Below are positions 20,737 through 53,207 of a stretch of DNA of 64,000 bases, in pieces. The notes beneath the pieces are model-generated. The model did not search any database. It was not told the origin of the DNA and saw only the letters and a list, made by a program, of their open reading frames with translations. The translations under genes were made by a program, and so were the position numbers. This DNA comes from Geotrypetes seraphini (taxonomy: Eukaryota; Chordata; Amphibia; Gymnophiona; Dermophiidae), in NCBI RefSeq assembly GCF_902459505.1, contig NC_047095.1, positions 119,413,380 to 119,477,379 of the forward strand, in the 5' to 3' direction. How positions within the stretch are numbered: position 1 is the stretch's first letter; each line of letters starts with the position of its first letter.

Positions 20737-22700
20737 TCAGGCCTCATCCTCAATCACACAGTAGGTCTTCCTGGTGGCCGTCCACTGAACCGATTCAATT
20801 CTGCGCACATCTTTACTGTAATGTGGCCTCCAGAATTGCACACAATATTCCAGATGAGGTCTCACCATGGCCCTGTACAACAGCATTATGACTTCAGGCT
20901 TTTGGCTGACTAAACTTCTATTGATACAACCCAATATCTGCCTTGCCTTAGATGAAGCCTTCTCCACTTGATTGGCAGTTTTCATGTCTGCACTAATGAT
21001 TACTCCTAAATCTCATTCTGCTGAAGTCCTAGTTAAAGTTTCTCCGTTCAAGAAGTACGTCTTGCATGGATTTCCGCTTCCGAGGAGCATGACCTTACAT
21101 TTCTTAGCATTGAAGCCTAGCTGCCAGGTTGAGGACCAACTTTCCAATGTAAGCAGGTCCTGCGCCATATAATTCTGTAAACTGCATTCACTTACTATAT
21201 TACATAGTTTGGCATCATCGGCGAATAGTGTTATTTTACTTTGAAGCCCTTGAGTCAGATCCCCTATGAGTATGTTGAAAAGGAGTGGACCCAGGACCGA
21301 GCCCTGCGGCACTCCACTGGTCACCTCTGATATTTTAGAGAGGGTACCATTAACCACCACCCTCTGAAGTCTGCCATTCAGCCAATCATTGACCCATGCA
21401 GTTAGTGTCTCTCCTAACCCCATTAATTCCATCTTGCTTAGCAGCCTGCGGTGTGGGACACTGTCAAAAGTTTTACTGAAGTCCAGGTACATGACGTCCA
21501 AAGACTCTCCCAAGTCCAACTTTCTTGTTACCCAGTCAAAGAAGCTGATGAGATTGGATTGGCAGGACCTACCCTTGGTGAATCCATGCTGACTGGGATC
21601 TCGAAGATTCCCTTCATTCAAGATCGTGTCCAATTTGCTTTTAATTAGTGTTTCCATGAGTTTGCACACTATTGATGTGAGACTCACCGGTCTATAATTC
21701 GCAGCCTCTGCCCTGCAACCCTTTTTATGCAGAGGAACGACATTAGCTAATTTCCAGTCCAGGGGAACTTTCCCCTTACTTAGGGAGAGATTGAATAGCT
21801 CAGCCAATGGTTTCGCCAGGACATCGCTCAATTCTCTGAGCACTCTTGGGTGCAAATTGTCTGGTCCCATGGCTTTGTTCACCTTGAGTCTTGCCAGTTC
21901 ACTGTAAACTTCACCTAGTGTGAACTCAAAATTCTGAAACGGGTCTTCTGTGCTTTGTATTGCCTTCAACTGCGGACCGTGTCCCGATGCCTCACAGGTG
22001 AAGACTGAGCAGAAGTATTCATTCAGTAGTTCGGCTTTATCGGAATCTGCTTCCACGTAACTTCCGTCCGGTCTTCTAAGGCGTACTATCCCGCCTGTGT
22101 TCCTTTTTCTGTCACTAATATACCTGAAGAAGGATTTGTCCCCCTTTTTAATGTTTTTTGCCAGAATTTCTTCCACTCGAAGTTTTGCCTCCCTAACTGC
22201 CATTTTGACCGCTGTAGACCTGGTCCTATATTCTACCTTTGACTCTCTTTTCTCCGTGCGCTTGTAGGAGAGAAACGTTTTTTCTTCTCCTTAATGAGGT
22301 GCGAGATCTCCGCGGTGAACCATTGGGGTTTATTGTTTCTTTGTCGTTTATTTACTGATTTTATGAAGCAGCTAGTTGCTTCATGTATGGTTGATTTCAG
22401 TGTTAACCACTTAGCTTCTACATCATCGGTCTCCGCTTGGTCCTGCAGCATCCGATGGATGAAATCTCCCATGCGTGCGAAGTCTGTGCCCCGGAAATTG
22501 AGTACTTTTGTTTTCGTGTTTGATCTAGGGAAGCCTTTCTTAAGGTTGAACCATACTATGTTGTGGTCGCTGGAGGCTAGCGTATCTCCTACTGAGACCT
22601 CTGAGATGCTTTCCCAGTTGGTGAGTACCAGGTCGAGGATCGCCTGGGCCCTAGTGGGCTCCGTTACCATCTGTTTGAGACGTGCTCCCTTTGGAGGTTA
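20737..22700 (-). mobile_element. CR1-like LINE, ORF2 remnant (endonuclease end plus reverse transcriptase)
   Basis: Three frames read in order on the minus strand. 22670-22233 is the end of the apurinic-type endonuclease with the SSDHN motif. 22203-21013 is the reverse transcriptase, with NYRPVSLTSIVCKLME, LDFSKTFDSVPH, TSGVPQGSVLGPLLFNI and the catalytic FADD. 20985-20737 is the C-terminal part (VRPHLEYCVQFW). Frameshifts separate the three and the 5' part and 3' tail are missing, so the copy is dead. It lies in the intergenic region between GALNT and DDX39B. Confidence 0.9.
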
Positions 22701-23640
22701 ATAGCCTCCTGCTACCACTGGTTGTCGCTGAAAATGAGTTCCAGTCTGCATCAGGTGCTGTTGCTATCATTCTTATATAGGGTTGTCTGAATTTCCCTGG
22801 ACATGTCCTTTTTGAGGACTCTATTTGCAATCTGGGTGGAATTTCATTTTAACAACTAAATGTCCAGGAAAACCAGATTTTTAGTCATCTTACTGTAGCT
22901 CAACCTATCTGTAGTCATCCTCTCTTCCCTCCCCCCACCTATTTGGAGTCCTTCCTCTCTAGTCACACACCAGCACATCTATCTGGAATCCTCTTCCCTC
23001 CCCCCTTGGGCTCTTGTGCTTGATCACCAAGAAGTTTTGTAACTCTTGTGTCTATGAACTAACCCTGCTGCCTTTGACCCTGAACCTTTCTCTCTGCAGC
23101 AAAAAGTGTTCAGTTTGCCAAAGATAGGGGGAAGATAAAGGTCTGACCATAGGAGAGGGAGGAAATGGTACAAAGGGATGGAGGGGTAGGGGAGAGAGGA
23201 GAATGTGGTGCATGGGGTGGAGAAGGGGAGAACAAGGGAGGAGATAGTGGATAGGGATGGGAGGAGTGGGGAAGAGAAGAAAATGGAAAAAATGCTGTTT
23301 ATAGAAAGATGGGAATATAGGGGCAAAGAAAGCGGGAGAAGATGGTACACATGGAGGGAAGACCTGGAGAAATAGATTTGAGGAGGAAGCAGAAAAATGG
23401 AAGACACCCAGGCAAACTGCCGACATATCTTTCTACTTGGGGCTATGATACCACTAATACTTCACAACATTAATTCCTAGCAGAACACTGGGCCTTGGTC
23501 AAATGTGCAGAACACAAATAAACCCTATGCAAATACAGGACCACAAACTAAATGTCCTAATCTACACAAACAAAACGCTAAGAAAGAAATACATTTCTTC
23601 CTGAACAGTGAAAAATATAGACAACAGAAATTCAGATAAC
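22701..23640. other. Intergenic, partly purine-rich
   Basis: 22780-22880 resembles a fragment of the TAGGG-type MITEs. 23120-23400 is a G/A-rich low-complexity run that gives long but meaningless open frames on the minus strand. Confidence 0.4.
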
Positions 23641-24646
23641 TGACTTTTTAATCGCTACATTGAAAATAAAATCACTTTTCCTACCTTTGTTGGCTGGTGA
23701 CTCTATTTTTCTACTCTTTTCCTAGTCTCTTATTTCACTTTCTTCTATCTGTGCTCTTAACTGTTTCCATGGCCTCCTTATCTAAATGCTGTTTTTCTCT
23801 CCTGCATTTTCTGCCCTATATGCTTCTTTGACATTAACTTTTTAACATTCAACTTTCTTCCATTTTTCTGCTTCCTCCTCAACTCTATTTCTCCAGGTCT
23901 TCCCCTCTGAAATATCCCGTTTTCAGAGACAGTATCTCAAAGCTGTGTGTGGGGACAACGGGACAGGCGATCACTTCCCTCCTCCCTCCAGCGCCAAAGC
24001 CTGCCCCCCTCCTGGACCAGCCCCCACTGTTGCTACCTACCCGCCTAGCCTACCACTGCTTCAAACACCACCACCCCGGTCTGTTGCCACCTTCCACAAT
24101 TAAAGCAAAAGAAGGTCCAGGCGCTGGCCCACAAACCTTCTTCCTGACGTCAATTCTGATGTCGGAGAGGAAGTTCTGTGCCAGCCAATCGCTGCATGGC
24201 TGTCCCAGAACTTCCTCTTCGATGGCAGAATTGACGTTGGGAAGGTTTGTGGGCCGGCGCCTGGACCTTCTTTTGCTTTAGCTGTGGTGGGCGGCGGTGG
24301 CGGACGGGGGGAGGGGGTGTTTGAAGCGTCAGTAGGCGGGTAGGTAGCAATAGCGGGGACCGGTCCGAGGGGGGGGCTTCGGGGAGGGAGGCAGGCAGGC
24401 AGGCAGGTTGGCTGGCTTTAGCGTAGCAGGGAGGGAGGTAGGCTGGCTAGCTTCGGGGGCGGGGTTGGGACAAAGGCTGGAAGGCACTGAGGAGGACATA
24501 GGAAGGAGAACTAAGGACATAGGAAGGAGGCACTGGGGGCACTAAGGACGTAGGAAGGAGGGAGGGAACAGAAAGGGACAATTGTTGGGCCTGAGTGGAG
24601 AAAGAAAGAAATGAAAGTAAGGATGCAAAAATGATTTTATTTTCAA
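23641..24646. repeat. Interspersed repeat, copy 2, with a large palindrome
   Basis: 23739-24085 repeats 1-345 in direct orientation. About 23978-24393 forms a large inverted repeat: the inner arms (aagcaaaagaaggtccaggc ... gcctggaccttcttttgctt) are close to perfect and the outer arms (ctacctacccgcct ... aggcgggtaggtag) are looser. Family unknown. Confidence 0.65.
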
Positions 24647-25611
24647 CTAGCTGATGCCCCGGCGTTGCACGGGTATTTAATTATAGCAATAACACAGTAA
24701 ATGAATTGAAATAAAGATACTTTATAGTGGTGAATGAAATTATTTTTTTACAGCTTTATAAAAAGTACAATATTCAAATTATAATGTGAAATATTTGACA
24801 AAATGAATACAATACAACTAACACAAAACTTAATTATAAACAACATTTTTAGTTTCACCTCCAGGAGCAAGAACATATAAATTCTTGGGTGAACCCACCC
24901 TTGATCAAGCAACATAGAGTTGTCCATGGGAAAATCAGGGGGATCTTAAATCCACTCCACAGTATGTAATAGTCTGTCCATGTGATTTGTTGATTGTGAC
25001 AGAGAATGCAAGTCTCACTGGAATTTGCAATCTCTTAAACTGAAAAGGAAGATCTGTTGGAATAAGTGGCATCCAAAAGTTTCAGTATTGATTTAAACAA
25101 CTCAATATGTGGAAACTCAGGTTGAAAAGAAACTCCATGCAGTTTTTTCCCGGTTCAGAATGGAACCTGTGTTCCTAGTTCAGCATATGTGAGTACTCAT
25201 GTAATGTAATAACATTATGAACTGGGGTGCATGAAGGAAACAGTTACAAACACAGTTAGAACATACAAACTCTATATGTATGGTGTCCGTGGTAGAATAG
25301 AAACGATGTCCCTAGTGGTTATAGTGTCATAGAAAGTGTTTTATAGTTGGAATTACTGTGAGAATGGCAGCTTTTTACATTTTTTCCATTGACATGAATA
25401 GGTGAAATCTTATTTTCTGTTTGTAGCTCCGCCCATGTGTGCAGGTGGGCCGCAAGACCCCCAGAACATATCACCCCAGGTAGTGAGGGATCTGCATACC
25501 AAATGTCGTTCAAATCGGTCAAGCCGTTTTTGCGTGATCGCGGCACATACACACACACACACATACATACACACATACATACCTCCGATTTTATATACTG
25601 TATATAGAAGA
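24647..25611 (-). mobile_element. Helitron remnant with helicase C-terminal coding sequence
   Basis: On the minus strand the element starts TCTTCTATATACAG (25611, preceded by A) and ends CTAG (24647, followed by T), the A|TC...CTAG|T rule of Helitrons. The last bases before CTAG include a CCCG...CGGG hairpin. From about 25090 to 24830 the minus strand can be read as LPFQFKRLQIPVRLAFSVTI, NKSHGQTITYCGVDLRSP, a short gap, then FSHGQLY-like and NLYVLAPGG: the C-terminal helicase motifs of Rep-helicase proteins, out of frame in places. Rep and most of the helicase are absent. Confidence 0.75.
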
Positions 25612-26039
25612 TTTAGTGATCAAAACGTGTCAGTTTTGAGAATTTATATCTGCTGTCTATATTTTGCACTATATTTGTCTATTTTTCTATAGTTACTGAG
25701 GTGACATTGCATATTTTAAAGTCATCTACCTTGACATCTTTGAAAAAACCCCAAATATAAATGATAATTAACATTTTCTCTGTGTATAGTGTGCTTTGTG
25801 TTTTGTTTTTTAATTTATGGTTACGATTATGAATTACTAAGATATTATGTGTACATGAAAATGAATGGAAGAAATTGGGGGTGGGATTAGGGGCGGGGCT
25901 AGGGCGGGATTGGGGGCGGGACTGACAATTAATAGATATCCCGTGTTGATTTAAAAAAAAATAGTCACGTTTCTGGGAGAATGGGATAGAAAGAAATCGA
26001 AATAAATAAATAAATAACTCCTACTCTGATTAGCACAGG
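25612..26039. other. Intergenic stretch upstream of the DDX39B promoter
   Basis: A/T-rich, ending in a GGGGCGGG-type run near 25870-25920 and an aaataaataaataa microsatellite near 26005. No gene was recognised. Confidence 0.4.
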
Positions 26040-26680
26040 CAGCAGGTTAGGTACCATCGATGACGTAGGAGAGGAGGAGCGATGGGGTCCTTCCAAGTCC
26101 CGCCTTCTATTGATGCGTCCGTCCCCCTATACCCCTCGCTCGCGGGAGCCGGAAGTTGCCTGCTCATTGGCTCCTCCCGCTAGTCAGCACAAAGGCTCTC
26201 GAGCGCGGAGAGAAAGAGCGAGAGGTAAGATGTGGGGGGGAGGAGGCAAAAGTTAGGCAACCGTATCGGGTTTGTATCGTCCTCGTTCTCCGCCATCCGC
26301 CTCCCTGCGCGGTCCATACCCGTTGCTGGGGTCTTTCTTCTTCCTTTCCGGCCGCCATTTCGCGGCTGGCCCGCCCGGAGATGGCTCCCGAAGGGACGGT
26401 GGAGTCGCTGTTAGCTGTGGCGGCCTCTGTGTAACGGGGAGGGGGAGGGGGGGGGGAATCCAAGATGGCGACGGCGCTCTTCCTATTGCCGCGGTCTCGG
26501 CCTCTTTTTAACGTTATCCGCCGGCCACGGCCGCCATCCCGCGCGCTCCGTCCCCCCTTCTCCCCGGTAGCGGGAGGCGGGTAGGCCGGGACCCCGCGTC
26601 ACCCTCTATTTCCTGCCCGTGGGCCTGCGAGCGCGAGAGAGGCCCCCTCGACGCGTAGGCCTTGGTTAAGCTGAAGCTTT
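26040..26680 (+). promoter_or_regulatory. DDX39B: CpG-island promoter and first exon region of DDX39B
   Basis: G/C- and CpG-rich block in otherwise A/T-rich surroundings. Visible motifs: TGACGTAG (CRE-like) at about 26060, CCGGAAGT (ETS) near 26149, an inverted CCAAT box (CATTGGCTCC) near 26164, and AAGATGGCG (YY1-like) near 26463. A strong donor, GCGAGAG|gtaaga, after 26224 would end a non-coding exon 1 that splices to 28956. No TATA box. Typical of a housekeeping gene. Confidence 0.75.
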
Positions 26681-26915
26681 TAACCTGTTCCTTGCCTGCG
26701 GGAGGCAGGTTTTGGATCTAAGTTGCATAGCATGCAAAGGGTCCTAGCTTGGGTGTCACTTGCAGTGAGGAGTTCCATAATCATATATTTTGGGTAAGGG
26801 GTGCTGCTACGGTAGTCCTGGACTTTTTTGGGGGGAGGCATTGTGGGGGCACAAATTGCATGCTGGGAGGTGGAGTTCTAAGATACATATTTTGGCCTAG
26901 GGGGTTTATCGAAGC

Positions 26916-27238
26916 CAGTGGTCTCAAACCCTTTGCAGGGCCACATTTTGGATTTGTAGGTACTTGGCGGGTCTCTGAAAAAAGTAGTTAATGATTATTA
27001 AAGAAATGACAATTTTGCATGAGATAAAACTCTTTAATAATAATAACAACCTTATTTTTATATACTGCCATACCATATATAAAGTTTATAAATTTTTCCT
27101 TTTAGTTAAGTCTTAATAATAATATTGTAATTTATAGCCAACGAGACATATGATCAAGAAACTTTTGTTTTACTTTTGTGATTTATGATAAACATACTGA
27201 GGGCCTCAAAGTACCTGGCGGGCGAGTTTAGACCACTG
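26916..27238. mobile_element. hAT-like MITE with 8-bp target duplication
   Basis: Starts CAGTGGTCTCAAACCC and ends GTTTAGACCACTG. Flanked by atcgaagc (26908-26915) and atctaagc (27239-27246), identical at 7 of 8 bases. 323 bp, no transposase. It lies in DDX39B intron 1 and serves as reference for the decayed copies at 1637 and 12577. Confidence 0.85.
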
Positions 27239-28955
27239 ATCTAAGCTTATATGGGGAGGTGGCAGTGCTGGGATCTCCTGAGCTGTATGGAAGAGGATGT
27301 TAGCTTTTGAGCTTAGCTAGTATTGTACATTTTTCAGTTCAAGGTCCTTCACTGTCGGATTCACTCCCTCTGTCTATTAGACTTCAATCATCTTTACATT
27401 GATTTAAGACACATTTAAAGACTTTATTTTCCTTTATAATGATGTCTATGGCTGATTATTGGATTATTTTGCAAAGTGCAAACTCCTGGAAGCCATGTAG
27501 TTCCCCTTTATGTGTTTCCTTTTTTTTCTCTTTTTTATCATAAAAATAGTTTATTCCCCCTTTCCCGGTCCTCACTTTCATGTGATGTTTTTAATGCACT
27601 GTCCTCGTGTCAAATAATTTCTAGATGGTTATAGCCATGTTGCGGGATATCAAATGTTAAATAAAACTTGGAAACTTAAGGTATTTATAACTGCAGAAGA
27701 GTGGCCAAACTGATAAAAAAAAAAAAAAAAAGGTAGGAAGCCCAAACAGGTTAGAGGTTTTTAGCTTGGCTGAAGGTGATATGGCAGATGTCTTTTCTCC
27801 GATTTACGCTTTAATTATGTGATTTGCAGTTAGCATGCTGAAGAATTGGTGGTGATTTGTTTAAATTAGATAATTGTTTAAAATAGCTAATGCATGTATG
27901 TTTCTGAAGGGCAAGTTCATTTATCCTTTATTGGTTGGACAGTGTTAGTGTTTCCACCTGCTTTTGGGAGTGAGCAACATGGATTGGTGGTTTCCTATTT
28001 AGCTCTTATCTCGCCCCCCCCCCCTCCACACACACACACCTTTATTACAAATCCTGAATACATACAAGTTCATTTGCCCATTAACTGATTGGTAAACTTC
28101 CAGTGGATCATAAACTTTGTCTAATCACAAGCATTGTTATACAACATTACATAACACAAATACTGTACCATGAAGCTCTAAGGGGATTACCATTTAAAGA
28201 ATATCAGGCATCCAAATAGTTTTTAAAGCAAAAACCTTTAGCATTTTGATAAAGATGTGCATTCTAGGCTGTAGATTTTTATGTGAAACCCCCAGTTGAG
28301 AAAGTTCTTTTAAAACAAATTCTCTTGGAATCTGGGAAACAGTAATAAGGTATCCTGTAAATTTTTTTTAAACCTACTGCTCTTTAGAAAACGATCCAGT
28401 CCCACCTATATTAGGGAGCATTACCTTGTAATATCTTATAGACCATCATATATAATTTGATAGTGGATTCGAGCCTCTACCAATAACCAGTGTAAATCTA
28501 GCAAGCGGAGAGGTCAGACACCCATGCCCAACAATTCTTCCTTTCCAACAACATATTCCCTCCCCACCTCAGCATCTTTCCCTCACTCCCTCCATTGTTC
28601 CATCCTATGTCTCAAGTTCATGCTCCCCTCCCTCCCTTCTTGTGTCCCAACATGCCCCTCTTCATCCTTCCCTCCCTCTGTGCTGTGTCCAAAATTCGTG
28701 CGTGCGTGCCTTACTCCCTCCTGCAGGTGTTTACCTCCACTGGATGACTCCCTCCTCCCAGCCGAACTTCTCTTCAGAGAGCCATGGCTGCAGTAGACCC
28801 AGAAGCCTTTCCTCTGAGGTCAGAGGGAAGGCTTCCAGGTCAGCAGTGTGCAGTTGTAGGTAACATTTAAAAGTCAAACAAGTTGCTTATGTGCAGCAGG
28901 TGTTCTTCATAGAGAGCAGTTAGCATATTTCAGCCTGCTGTCTTTTTATCCCCAG
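27239..28955. other. DDX39B intron 1, remainder
   Basis: Contains an A run (about 27715-27731), a C run plus CA repeat (28015-28040), and a C/T-rich block (28520-28780). No gene or RNA was recognised. Confidence 0.4.
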
Positions 28956-28997
28956 ATCTTCGGTTTTCAGAGAAGCACTTCCTTATTTCCTGAGATC

Positions 28998-48964
<19,967 letters not shown>

Positions 48965-49161
48965 AAAGGAGAAAGTCCAGGCCATCTGTTTCATTTCATT
49001 ATGTATTTTTTTTAACTTTGAGGGGAGAGATGGGTCATACTACTTACAGCAGTGGGGACAAACCATTTCCTCCCTTAATCCCTTCTCTCGGACACGGACA
49101 GCTTTGTTGTCATTGGAAGAGTTTGTGGACCTGCAAGCATACTGTTTGAAAATTCTGGACA

Positions 49162-49167
49162 AATAAA
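49162..49167 (+). terminator. DDX39B: Poly(A) signal of DDX39B
   Basis: AATAAA about 200 bases after the stop, followed by a T/G-rich stretch (cttgtcttctttcc). Confidence 0.8.
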
Positions 49168-49856
49168 GTCTTGTCTTCTTTCCACTTGAGTGTGTTGGTA
49201 GAAGTAAGGGGGGATTGTTGTGGTGATCCCAGTGGATAAGATTCATCTTGGAGATTGCCACAAATGAATACAGGTACAGTACATCTGGCCAAAAAGCTTG
49301 ATGTCATTTCTGGAACTATGAAACAGAGGAGCGGAGGGATCAATGTACTCTTTGCCAACACTAAAGATTTCATCAATGCATCTTTACAGGTTTCCAGAGT
49401 CCAGTACAGTCGAGGAACCCTTCTCTATTACGGATCCTAAGTTGTTGTTTTGTTTTTTTTTTATGACTCCTAGCTTGGCGCTTTTATACAGATGTGGACG
49501 CATTGCCCTTCATTACCGTAGGTGCATTGTATGCGTGTGCATGGAAATCTTGCCACTGTTAACGAGAGAGTTGTACAGCTGTATTTGATGTTTTCTTCTA
49601 ATTTTTTTGATTGTACTGGTTTAGTAATTAAATAAGTGGTAGTGTTAAGTGGGAGTTGGTTGAGTTCTCTTTACTTTTGGGGAAGGGGTACTTGAAACGA
49701 ATCAGGCCGAAGTCAGCAGAGGTGCTAGAGCAATTTGACAAACTCCGTAGATGATTCGTACTCTTTAATATATTGCTGAACTTAAGTGCTGACCTTCATG
49801 ATGCACAATAGTTAAAATGGAATCATAAAACAAATGTTTTTCCCAGAATTCTAAAG
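49168..49856. other. Sequence between DDX39B poly(A) signal and the minisatellite
   Basis: No gene or clear repeat was recognised. The segment may hold additional 3' UTR if a later poly(A) site is used. Confidence 0.35.
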
Positions 49857-51655
49857 TAGAGAATGACATGGTGACAAAATTCATCACAGTTCCCATCCCC
49901 ACAGATAACTGCGGGAAACCATTTCGTGCCATTCTATAGTGTCCGTCTCAACCTCGGTCCTTCTCCACCAGCATTCTTCAATGCAGAGCTCAAGGGTCAG
50001 TGGCTGGAAACCATCCCGTGTTGTTCTTTAGTGTCCATCTCAATCTCAGTCCTCCACCAGCATCCTTTAATGCAGAGCTAGAGGGTCAGTGGCTGGAAAT
50101 CATCCCGTGTCGTTCTTTAGTGTCCATCTCAACCTCAGTCCTTCTCCACCAGCATTCTTCAATGCAGAGCTCGAGGGTCAGTGGCTGGAAACCATCCCGT
50201 GTCGTTCTTTAGTGTCCATCTCAACCTCAGTCCTTCTCCACCAGCATCCTTCAATGCCGAGCTCAAGGGTCAGTGGCTGGAAACCATCCCGTGTCGTTCT
50301 TTAGTGTCCATCTCAACCTCAGTCCTTCACCAGCATCCTTCAATGCAGAGCTCGAGGGTCAGTGGCTGGAAACCATCCTGTGTCGTTCTTTAGTGTCCAT
50401 CTCAACCTCAGTCCTTCACCAGCATCCTTCAATGCAGAGCTCGAGGGTCAGTGGCTGGAAACCATCCTGTGTCGTTCTTTAGTGTCCATCTCAACCTCAG
50501 TCCTTCACCAGCATCCTTCAATGCAGAGCTCGAGGGTCAGTGGCTGGAAACAATCCCCTGTCGGTCTTTAGTGTCCATCTCAACCTCAGTCCTTCTCCAC
50601 CAGCATTCTTCATTGCCGAGCTCGAGGGTCATTGGCTGGGCCCATTCATACTCTGATTCTTCCCTCCTTAAAGAGTAGTAAAATTCTGGAACTCCAAATA
50701 ATAACACCATTCCAAAATCTTGGAGAAAGCTAGTAGCAACATGACAGAACCTTTATAAGAGTACACAAGATTCCAGAACACCTACTCTGTCCCTGTGGAT
50801 GACCACAGGAAACCATCCGCAGTCATTCTTTAATGTCCAACTCAACCTCAGCTCTTCTACACCAGCCTTCTTCAGTGCAAGGTTTGAGGGTCAGTAACTT
50901 GTCTGATTCTTCCCCCTCTCCTTAAAAGAGTAGTAAGATTCCAGAACCCCAAAGAGTAGCAGCATTCTAGAATTTCAAATAGTAAGCAAGATTCCGGAAC
51001 CCCAAATAGTACCATGGGGACAGAATTTGTCCCCTTCTCCGTCCCGATGGATAACTATGGGAAATCATCCCGTGTCATTGTTTAGTATCCATCTCAACCT
51101 CAGTCCTTCTCCACCAGCATTCTTCAGTGCAAGGCTTGAGGGTCAATGGCTGCGCCCATTCATATTTTGATTCTTCCCTCAAAGAGTAGTAAAATTCTGG
51201 AACTCCAAATAATAACACCATTCCAGAATATTGGAATAAGCTAGTAGGAACATGAGAGTACACAAGATTCCAGAACCCTTTCTCTGTCGCTGCGGATAAC
51301 CACAGGAAAACATCCCCAGTCCTTCTTTAGTGTCCATCTCAACCTCAGTCCTTCTACACCAGCATTCTTCAATGCAAGGTTTGAGGGTCAGTTGCTGGGC
51401 CCATTCATACTGATTCTTATGTGAGCTTAGTATAGGACAATCAAACATTGTGGCATCACTGAAAAGGTTGACTCTTGGGCATTGGTGGAATGAGGAATTA
51501 TGATATCACAATATCAGCTCTGGCTAGCAGAGACTGTCATTGTTTAGTGTCTCTCTTAACCTCAGTCCTTCTACACTAGCATTCTTCAATGCAAGGCTTG
51601 AGGGTCAGTGGCTGGGCCCATTCAGACTGATTCTTCCATCTTTCCTTAAAGAATG
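49857..51655. repeat. Minisatellite of 89/92-bp units with decayed flanking units
   Basis: Starts with TAGAGAATGACATGG, a MITE end. From 49939 to 50640 the unit (gtgtccatctcaacctcagt ... gggtcagtggctgg, then aaaccatcccgtgtcgttct) is repeated about 8 times. The step between the gtggctgg motifs (50000, 50089, 50181, 50273, 50362, 50451, 50540) is 89 or 92 bases, a 3-base difference. Older, scattered units continue to 51655. It lies between the convergent DDX39B and Ig receptor genes. Confidence 0.9.
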
Positions 51656-52084
51656 AAATGGAGATGGTTTCCTTTGGGATGAGAACTGTGATGAATTTTG
51701 TCTGCTTTCAATGACTTAAGATAACAGTTTCTGAGGCTGCACTTTTTATGTGCAAAGGTCCTACAGCACAACAGAACAGAACGGCTGCCCAATAATATCT
51801 TGGTGGTAGTTACCACTAGGGGGCTCACTCATACATGCTTAGAAAGTCTTCCAGCCTTTTCTGCTATTAAGTTGTTCGTATTGTTTTTTTTTTTTATTTA
51901 ATGCATTTTCTATCCCGTTCTCCCCAATGAACTCAACAGGTTACAGGATAACGTAAGATACAGCCAAAACGGTCTACATTTTGCCATATTTACGATACAA
52001 TGTGTTTATCCTTAACTGATCTGCACAGAGAATCTTGTTTCAATTTGCATTAGGCAGGGGGCGTTCAGGTGAAGAGGTACAAGT

Positions 52085-53060
52085 TCCAAGTCAGGTTTAT
52101 TAAAAAAATTGTTATATCGCCTTATCAGACTTCAGAGTGGTTTACAAATATATATATATATTTTTTTTTTTAAAAAAAAGGGAAATTTAAAACATCATAA
52201 AATCAATAGACAGAACACAATGAACCATGGACAAAACTTAGACAATGGGGGGGGGGAAAAGGGGAGAATACAATGTAAAAGACTAAAAGAAGGGGGGAGG
52301 GAAAGCAAAACAACCAGCAGAAATGCAGGATTAAAATGCATCTAAAGTATCCTTATAAGGATGATTATACTCCAAAGGCATCTTTGAACAAGAATTTATT
52401 TCTAAAATTTCTAAACCGCTTATACCTAAGCGGTTAACAATAACACCATCACTATAATTCAAGATAGCATACATGGATAACACCATCAATTACAGTACAA
52501 TCACATACTAACGCTACAAGTTATCAGTCTTCACTAAATGTTTTTAAGTTGCTCTCTGGTGTCTAGTGAAGTGTCCTCTCAAGTAATTAGGTGCAGAATT
52601 CCAAAGCATAGGGGCTGTTACTGAAAAAATATTAGTCTGCAATGTATTAATATGTTTCAGTGAGGAGATTGAAAGTAAGTTTTGAATAACCGAACAAAGC
52701 GTTCTTTGAGGAGAATAAGGAATTAACAACCTATTGATGAAATCTGGTTGGCCACTGGTTCTGGTTTTGAAAGTTAGTAACAATATTGTGTATACTATTC
52801 GGTGTTCTACAGTTCAGGAGTCCTTTGAGGGGATCTGAGCTGCGGGGGTAGTTGATTCCAGTAGCTAGGCAAGAAATGTGAGTAGGATTGTCTGGCGGTC
52901 TGTAGTTGAAGGGCATGAGCAAGGGGAGTTTCTGTTTAGACAATTTTAAACACAAGGAATGAGAGGTGGACTTTCTGATGGCAGCGTAGACATGGAATAA
53001 AATGCTCGGACACATCAATGTAGGAGCTAGAATTGGGACAAAGTCAAGAATGACCCTCGT
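52085..53060 (-). mobile_element. L2-like LINE 3' part
   Basis: The minus strand has the tail (gttatatcgccttatcagac on plus) near 52110 and broken coding sequence for the ORF2 C-terminus: 53018-52731 (MMCPSILFHVYAAIRKSTSH) and 52783-52544 (TNIFSVTAPMLWNSAPNYLR). 5'-truncated. Confidence 0.65.
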
Positions 53061-53207
53061 CGAATCAGCCCCTGTGTCTGATTAAAAACAGAAATTGTGC
53101 CTTTCTATATAACCTTCCTTGTATTGTAAATCAGATCAGCAGTCTGTCCTATGTTCATGATTTTCATAAATCAGTTTGATGCCTGGGTGGAGTTCTAATG
53201 AAAATCC

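Noticed and set aside
23024-23426. Two overlapping minus-strand frames rich in Ser, Pro and Leu
   Set aside because: They arise from a purine-rich low-complexity run and have no domain or splice support.
49939-50640. CRISPR-like array
   Set aside because: Whole 89/92-bp units repeat with no repeat/spacer alternation, and the host is a vertebrate.
50000-50678. Series of 69-75-codon frames (MAGNHPV...)
   Set aside because: They start at GTG in each minisatellite unit; the unit length (89/92) is mostly not a multiple of three, so these are by-products of the tandem repeat.
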